Below are positions 60,981 to 64,000 of a DNA stretch of 64,000 nucleotides, in pieces. Below the pieces are notes generated by a model. The model did not search any database. It saw nothing but the letters and a program-made list of their open reading frames with translations, and had not been told where the DNA came from. The DNA is from Caecitellus pseudoparvulus (lineage: Eukaryota; Bigyra: Bicosoecida). Position 1 is the stretch's first letter. Each line of letters opens with the position of its first letter. Made by a program: the position numbers and the translations under genes. The stretch spans positions 37,774 through 101,773 of the forward strand of contig CBFFRQ010000002.1 in NCBI GenBank assembly GCA_965644315.1. The letters are read 5' to 3'.

Positions 60981-62480
60981 ATGGCGAGTGAGGCGGAAGA
61001 TGCCGGTGCCGTGGGAGAGTGGAGGGCTGCTTGCACAGGTGGTGACGTAACCACACTGATGGACATGCTCCACGGATCAAAGGCGAGTGCAGAGTCTGTG
61101 CTTGGGGCTCTGACAGGGGACGACATTACCGCTGGCTTTCTGAGAGCATGTGCAGCAGGGCACGTTGGCCTGTTGCGAGCACTGCTGGCCGTGGAGGAAG
61201 AGGCAGGCCTGGATGTCCATGCAGGTGATGAGAATGGCCCTGAGGCGGGTTTTCGATTGGCTTGCTGGAATGGGCATGTGGAGACGGTGCGGGAGCTGCT
61301 TGCGCTGAGCGGGGAAAGGGCCGTGGATGTGCACGCTGGGGATGAAGACGGGCCTGAGTTTGCCTTTCGAGCGGCCAGTTCTGAGGGCCACCTGGATGTT
61401 GTTTGCGAGCTACTGCGTCTGGGTAGCGACCGTGCAGTGGACGTGCGCGCTGGGGACTCGGCTGGGCCTGAGGCTGCCTTCCGAGCCGCGTGCTTGCATG
61501 GCCACTTGGATGTTGTGCGTGTGTTGCTGCGGCTTGATGGGGACCGTGAGATTGATGTGCATGTGGGAGATGAAGATGGGCCTGAGGCCCCCTTTCGGTA
61601 CGCGTGTGCACGGGGCCATGTTGGTGTGGTGCGCGAACTCCTGGCGCTCACAGGCCACCGCGTTGTGGACGTGCACGCTGGAGATTGGGAGGGACCAGAG
61701 GCTGGCTTTCGGAGGGCATGTCAGCACGGCCATGGTGCTGTAGTTCGCGAGCTGCTGGCTCTCACTGGTGATCGGCAGGTAGACGTGCACGCATGTGACG
61801 AGGAAGGGGCTGAAGCTGGCTTTCGGTCTGCATGTGCAGGAGGACATGAGACTGTCGTGCGAGACTTGCTCGCCCTTTCTGGCGAGCTGGCCGTGGATGT
61901 ACATGCAGGGGATGCTGATGGGCCTGAGTCTGCCTTTCGGCTCGCTTGCCGGTATGGCCACGCAATCGTTGTGCGTTTGCTGTTGGCGTTGCCAGCGGAG
62001 TGTGCGGTGGATATCCACGCGGGAGACAGAGTTGGGCCCGAGTATGGCTTCCGATGGGCTTGCTACCTTGGCCACTTGGCCGTGCTGCGCGAGTTACTTG
62101 GCGTGGTTGGCGACGGGGCGATTGATGTTCACGTTGCAGATGGGACTGGGCCAGAGGTTGGTTTTCGGAGTGCTTGCGAGCGCGGCCACGTGCAAGTGGT
62201 GCGCGAGCTGTTGGCCCTCACAGGACAAAGAGCTGTGGATGTCCATGTGGGAAGCTGGGACGGCCCTGACGTGGGCTTCCGCATGGCGTGCAGGAATGGC
62301 CACTCGCACGTGGTGCGAGAGTTGATGGGGCTCACAGGCAGCCGGGCCATGCCACGGGAAGCTGCAGCGTTGGCGGGGGACACTGCCCTGCAGGCAGGGA
62401 AGGACGCTGCTTGGTGCGGAACAAGCACGAGAAGTGGGAGGCGCCATTTTCTACTCCTCAGGGCAGCTTGCGGGCGGTGA
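60981..62480 (+). CDS. Ankyrin-type repeat protein of the 38-residue subfamily, paralogue 3 (499 residues)
   Basis: ATG at 60981 is in the strong context GCCATGG; the codons before it are open but include no ATG. The N-terminal cap has G-E-W-R-A-A-C, as in paralogue 2. Eleven ankyrin-like units (residues 44-461) of 39, nine times 38, and 37 residues share G-P-E-A-x-F-R-x-A-C and V-V-R-E-L-L-A-L-x-G-x-R-x-V-D-V-H. The 38-residue tail carries G-K-D-A-A-W, G-T-S-T-R and L-L-L-R. Its nearest relative here is paralogue 2, about 13 kb away, with the E2 and receptor genes between them. No signal peptide or membrane helix is visible. A protein-binding scaffold is the family expectation. Confidence 0.85.
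   Translation: MASEAEDAGAVGEWRAACTGGDVTTLMDMLHGSKASAESVLGALTGDDITAGFLRACAAGHVGLLRALLAVEEEAGLDVHAGDENGPEAGFRLACWNGHVETVRELLALSGERAVDVHAGDEDGPEFAFRAASSEGHLDVVCELLRLGSDRAVDVRAGDSAGPEAAFRAACLHGHLDVVRVLLRLDGDREIDVHVGDEDGPEAPFRYACARGHVGVVRELLALTGHRVVDVHAGDWEGPEAGFRRACQHGHGAVVRELLALTGDRQVDVHACDEEGAEAGFRSACAGGHETVVRDLLALSGELAVDVHAGDADGPESAFRLACRYGHAIVVRLLLALPAECAVDIHAGDRVGPEYGFRWACYLGHLAVLRELLGVVGDGAIDVHVADGTGPEVGFRSACERGHVQVVRELLALTGQRAVDVHVGSWDGPDVGFRMACRNGHSHVVRELMGLTGSRAMPREAAALAGDTALQAGKDAAWCGTSTRSGRRHFLLLRAACGR
61110..62363 (+). repeat. Eleven-unit ankyrin-like array, paralogue 3
   Basis: One 39-residue unit, nine of 38 and a final one of 37. The loop motif D-x-x-G-P-E is better conserved here than in the other two copies. 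Confidence 0.82.
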
Positions 62481-63298
62481 TGTTTACATGTGGTCGTCGG
62501 TCCTGGCTGCAGAGTTCAGTTCTGGGTGGCTGAGGCATTGTGAAGAGTATTTGTAGGCTTTGGCCGGATGATGCAGGTGAACGTGATCAACAGTTGAAGA
62601 CAGCAAGCTGCAGAACTCGCGAGACTGACAGAGGCTCCTGTGGCACGTTTTGAGGTCTGAACTTGAGGGGATTCCAACCTGCCAACCTTCAACTGGGTCG
62701 GGGTGCAGCGGCAGCTTCAGCGCCTTTAGCGATGTCGCTGGGCCCTTCGACGACCACGCCTTGGCAGCGCCGTGGGATGGCCGCGAAGTGTGGGACCACT
62801 TTGGGCCGGAGTCGATAATGCGGGGGGAAGCACGGCGTGAGGCGCATCGTGCCTCTTCCTCTAGGTGCTGCAACAGCCTGCTGCTGGGACGCACCCCCAG
62901 CATGTCGCCCCAGCCACTGCTGCCATGTAGCCCACGCGGGGCTGTTGAAGGATCCATTTTGTGTCACGGTGTGCGGAAGGTTGCCTAAATAATCTGAATG
63001 GTGCGGTGATAGCTAGAGCTGACGGATGTGGAAGGTCGAGCTGCGGCTCACGCAGCGTCCCTCATCGTCGCCTGAAGCTTCAATAGGTTCCCATGCTGTG
63101 AACCAAGTCATGAGCTTCCGTTGCTTCCACACTTTCTTCTGATCAAGGCGGGTGGACAGCGCTGCATGGTGACGGAGACGTGTTGCGGTGCTCTCCGCAA
63201 CCTTCCCTGCAGCACCAAGCTGTATCGAAGCCAACGTTGCACTGTGCGGACTCAGTCTGTAGCTGAATGATGTCAACATTCCTTATCGCATTACGAAA
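62481..63298. other. Subtelomeric non-coding stretch
   Basis: No gene is supported. A 112-codon frame at 62650-62988 starts with TTG and has no motifs. This stretch probably holds the 3' UTR of paralogue 3 and what is left of the 5' part of the RCC1-repeat gene. Confidence 0.45.
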
Positions 63299-63980
63299 AC
63301 CTCTGTTGAAGACACTACGCTATCTTCAGGTGGATTTCATACCTGCGCAGTGACCGATAGCTAGGTTCGATGCTGGGGAGGCGGTTTCAGCGCACAGCTC
63401 GGGTACGGGAACGTGAACTCCATCGGAGACAACGAGCTGCCAGAGATCACAGGCAGTGTGAACCTTGGGGCTTGTGTTGCTGTGGCACAAGTTTGGGCAG
63501 GAGGCAGCCACACTTGTGTTGTGCTGGATGACGGAGGTGTCATGTGCTGGGGCTCCTCCATCGCCGGCCAAGTGGGATACGGCAATAAGGTGAGCGTTGG
63601 TGACAATGAGGATCCAGCTGCGGCGGGAGCCGTTGATTTGGGCTCTGGTGCAGCCGCTGCCCAAGTGTCTGCAGGCAAGAGCCACACGTGCGCAGTGTTG
63701 ACAACTGGGCTGCTTATGTGCTGGGGGTTTGGATCAAACGGCCGGCTTGGGTATGTGAACACCAACAGCATTGGTGACAATGAGCACCATCTGCTGCAGG
63801 CGCTGCCTACCTGGGTGCAGGCCTTGCTGCAGCACAGGTTTTTGCCAGAGACAGCCACACCTGTGCTGTGTTGACGAACGGTGGGGTCATTTGCTGGGGG
63901 ACAGCATACTCTGGTCGGCTCGGAGACAGCAACTTCAACCACATTGGTGACAACGAGCAACCTGCTGCTGCAGGTCAGGG
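63299..63980 (+). pseudogene. RCC1-repeat gene remnant, broken and cut off by the telomere
   Basis: The translation shows RCC1-like blades of about 58 residues with the pattern H-T-C-x-V, then G-x-x-x-C-W-G, then G-Q/R-L/V-G-Y-G-N, then S-I-G-D-N-E-x-P. Three lesions are visible. TAG at 63362-63364 falls in frame between the H-T-C-A-V and C-W-G parts of the first blade. A frameshift of one base lies near 63788-63792, after which the blade motifs continue in another frame to about 63970. The gene ends where the telomere repeats begin, part-way through a blade. Intact RCC1-repeat proteins form seven-bladed propellers; only about three blades remain here. A sequencing error could explain the frameshift but not all three. 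Confidence 0.8.
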
Positions 63981-64000
63981 TTAGGGTTAGGGTTAGGGTT
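63978..64000 (+). repeat. Telomere repeat TTAGGG, chromosome end
   Basis: GGG followed by TTAGGG three times and a partial unit runs to the last base. The G-rich strand points outwards, as expected for a right-hand telomere. Only about 20 bases are visible, so the full length is unknown. Confidence 0.92.

Noticed and set aside
44449-62363. Direct repeats of about 114 bp taken as a CRISPR-like or satellite array
   Set aside because: The period is exactly 38 codons, differences keep the reading frame, and the units are ankyrin-like, so these are protein repeats.
59331-63364. Reassignment of TAG to a sense codon, suggested by in-frame TAGs at 59331 and 63362 and by no confident gene here ending in TAG
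   Set aside because: The 13,400-codon frame at 1-40269 contains no in-frame TAG, which would be very unlikely if TAG were a normal sense codon. The two cases are better explained by an intron and a pseudogene.
63360-63375. A tRNA B-box-like GGTTCGAT sequence
   Set aside because: No A box or cloverleaf can be placed around it, and it encodes the V-R-C-W part of an RCC1 blade.

Overview
This window is the right-hand end of a nuclear chromosome of a GC-rich unicellular eukaryote. The last 23 bases are TTAGGG telomere repeats with the G-rich strand running towards the end. Several genes show short GT-AG introns, and the encoded proteins (MACPF-EGF, BIRC6-type E2, GCC2/GCC3 receptor with many membrane helices, ankyrin arrays, RCC1 repeats, giant FN3/PKD ectodomain) are eukaryotic. 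TTAGGG plus this domain mix fits groups such as stramenopiles or haptophytes, but I cannot name the species and hold the lineage at low confidence.

Layout. Positions 1-40269 are one uninterrupted reading frame that is already open at the left edge, so the protein exceeds 13,400 residues. It is a probable type I membrane protein: a HEAT-like, possibly lipid-transfer-protein-like N-terminal part, about 5,500 residues of Ala/Val-rich amphipathic helix, a beta-rich middle with basic linkers, about 30 tandem FN3-like modules, PKD-like modules, one membrane helix and a short acidic tail. Positions 41446-43597 hold a three-exon secreted MACPF/EGF protein. Three paralogues of a 38-residue ankyrin-type repeat family lie at 44257-45567, 46008-47510 and 60981-62480. 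A minus-strand type I membrane protein lies at 48256-49842, a BIRC6/BRUCE-like ubiquitin-conjugating enzyme with a C-terminal UBA at 50730-53523, and a GCC2/GCC3 receptor with several membrane helices at 55431-60470. The receptor is split by one in-frame TAG that a 51-nt intron would remove. From about 63299 to the telomere there is a damaged, truncated RCC1-repeat gene onto which the telomere is directly joined.

How the genes relate. No operon logic is expected. Four of the genes look secreted or surface-exposed (giant protein, MACPF-EGF, minus-strand protein, GCC receptor), so this chromosome end is rich in cell-surface genes. The ankyrin paralogues and the RCC1 remnant are typical of expanding and decaying subtelomeric families. 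The E2-like protein is the only clear housekeeping-type regulator.

Main uncertainties: the 5' end of the giant gene lies outside the window. The GCC receptor has no ATG at the start of its frame, so a 5' exon is missing from my model. Introns are inferred only from splice motifs and phase agreement. All domain calls come from reading the translations by eye, without a database search.
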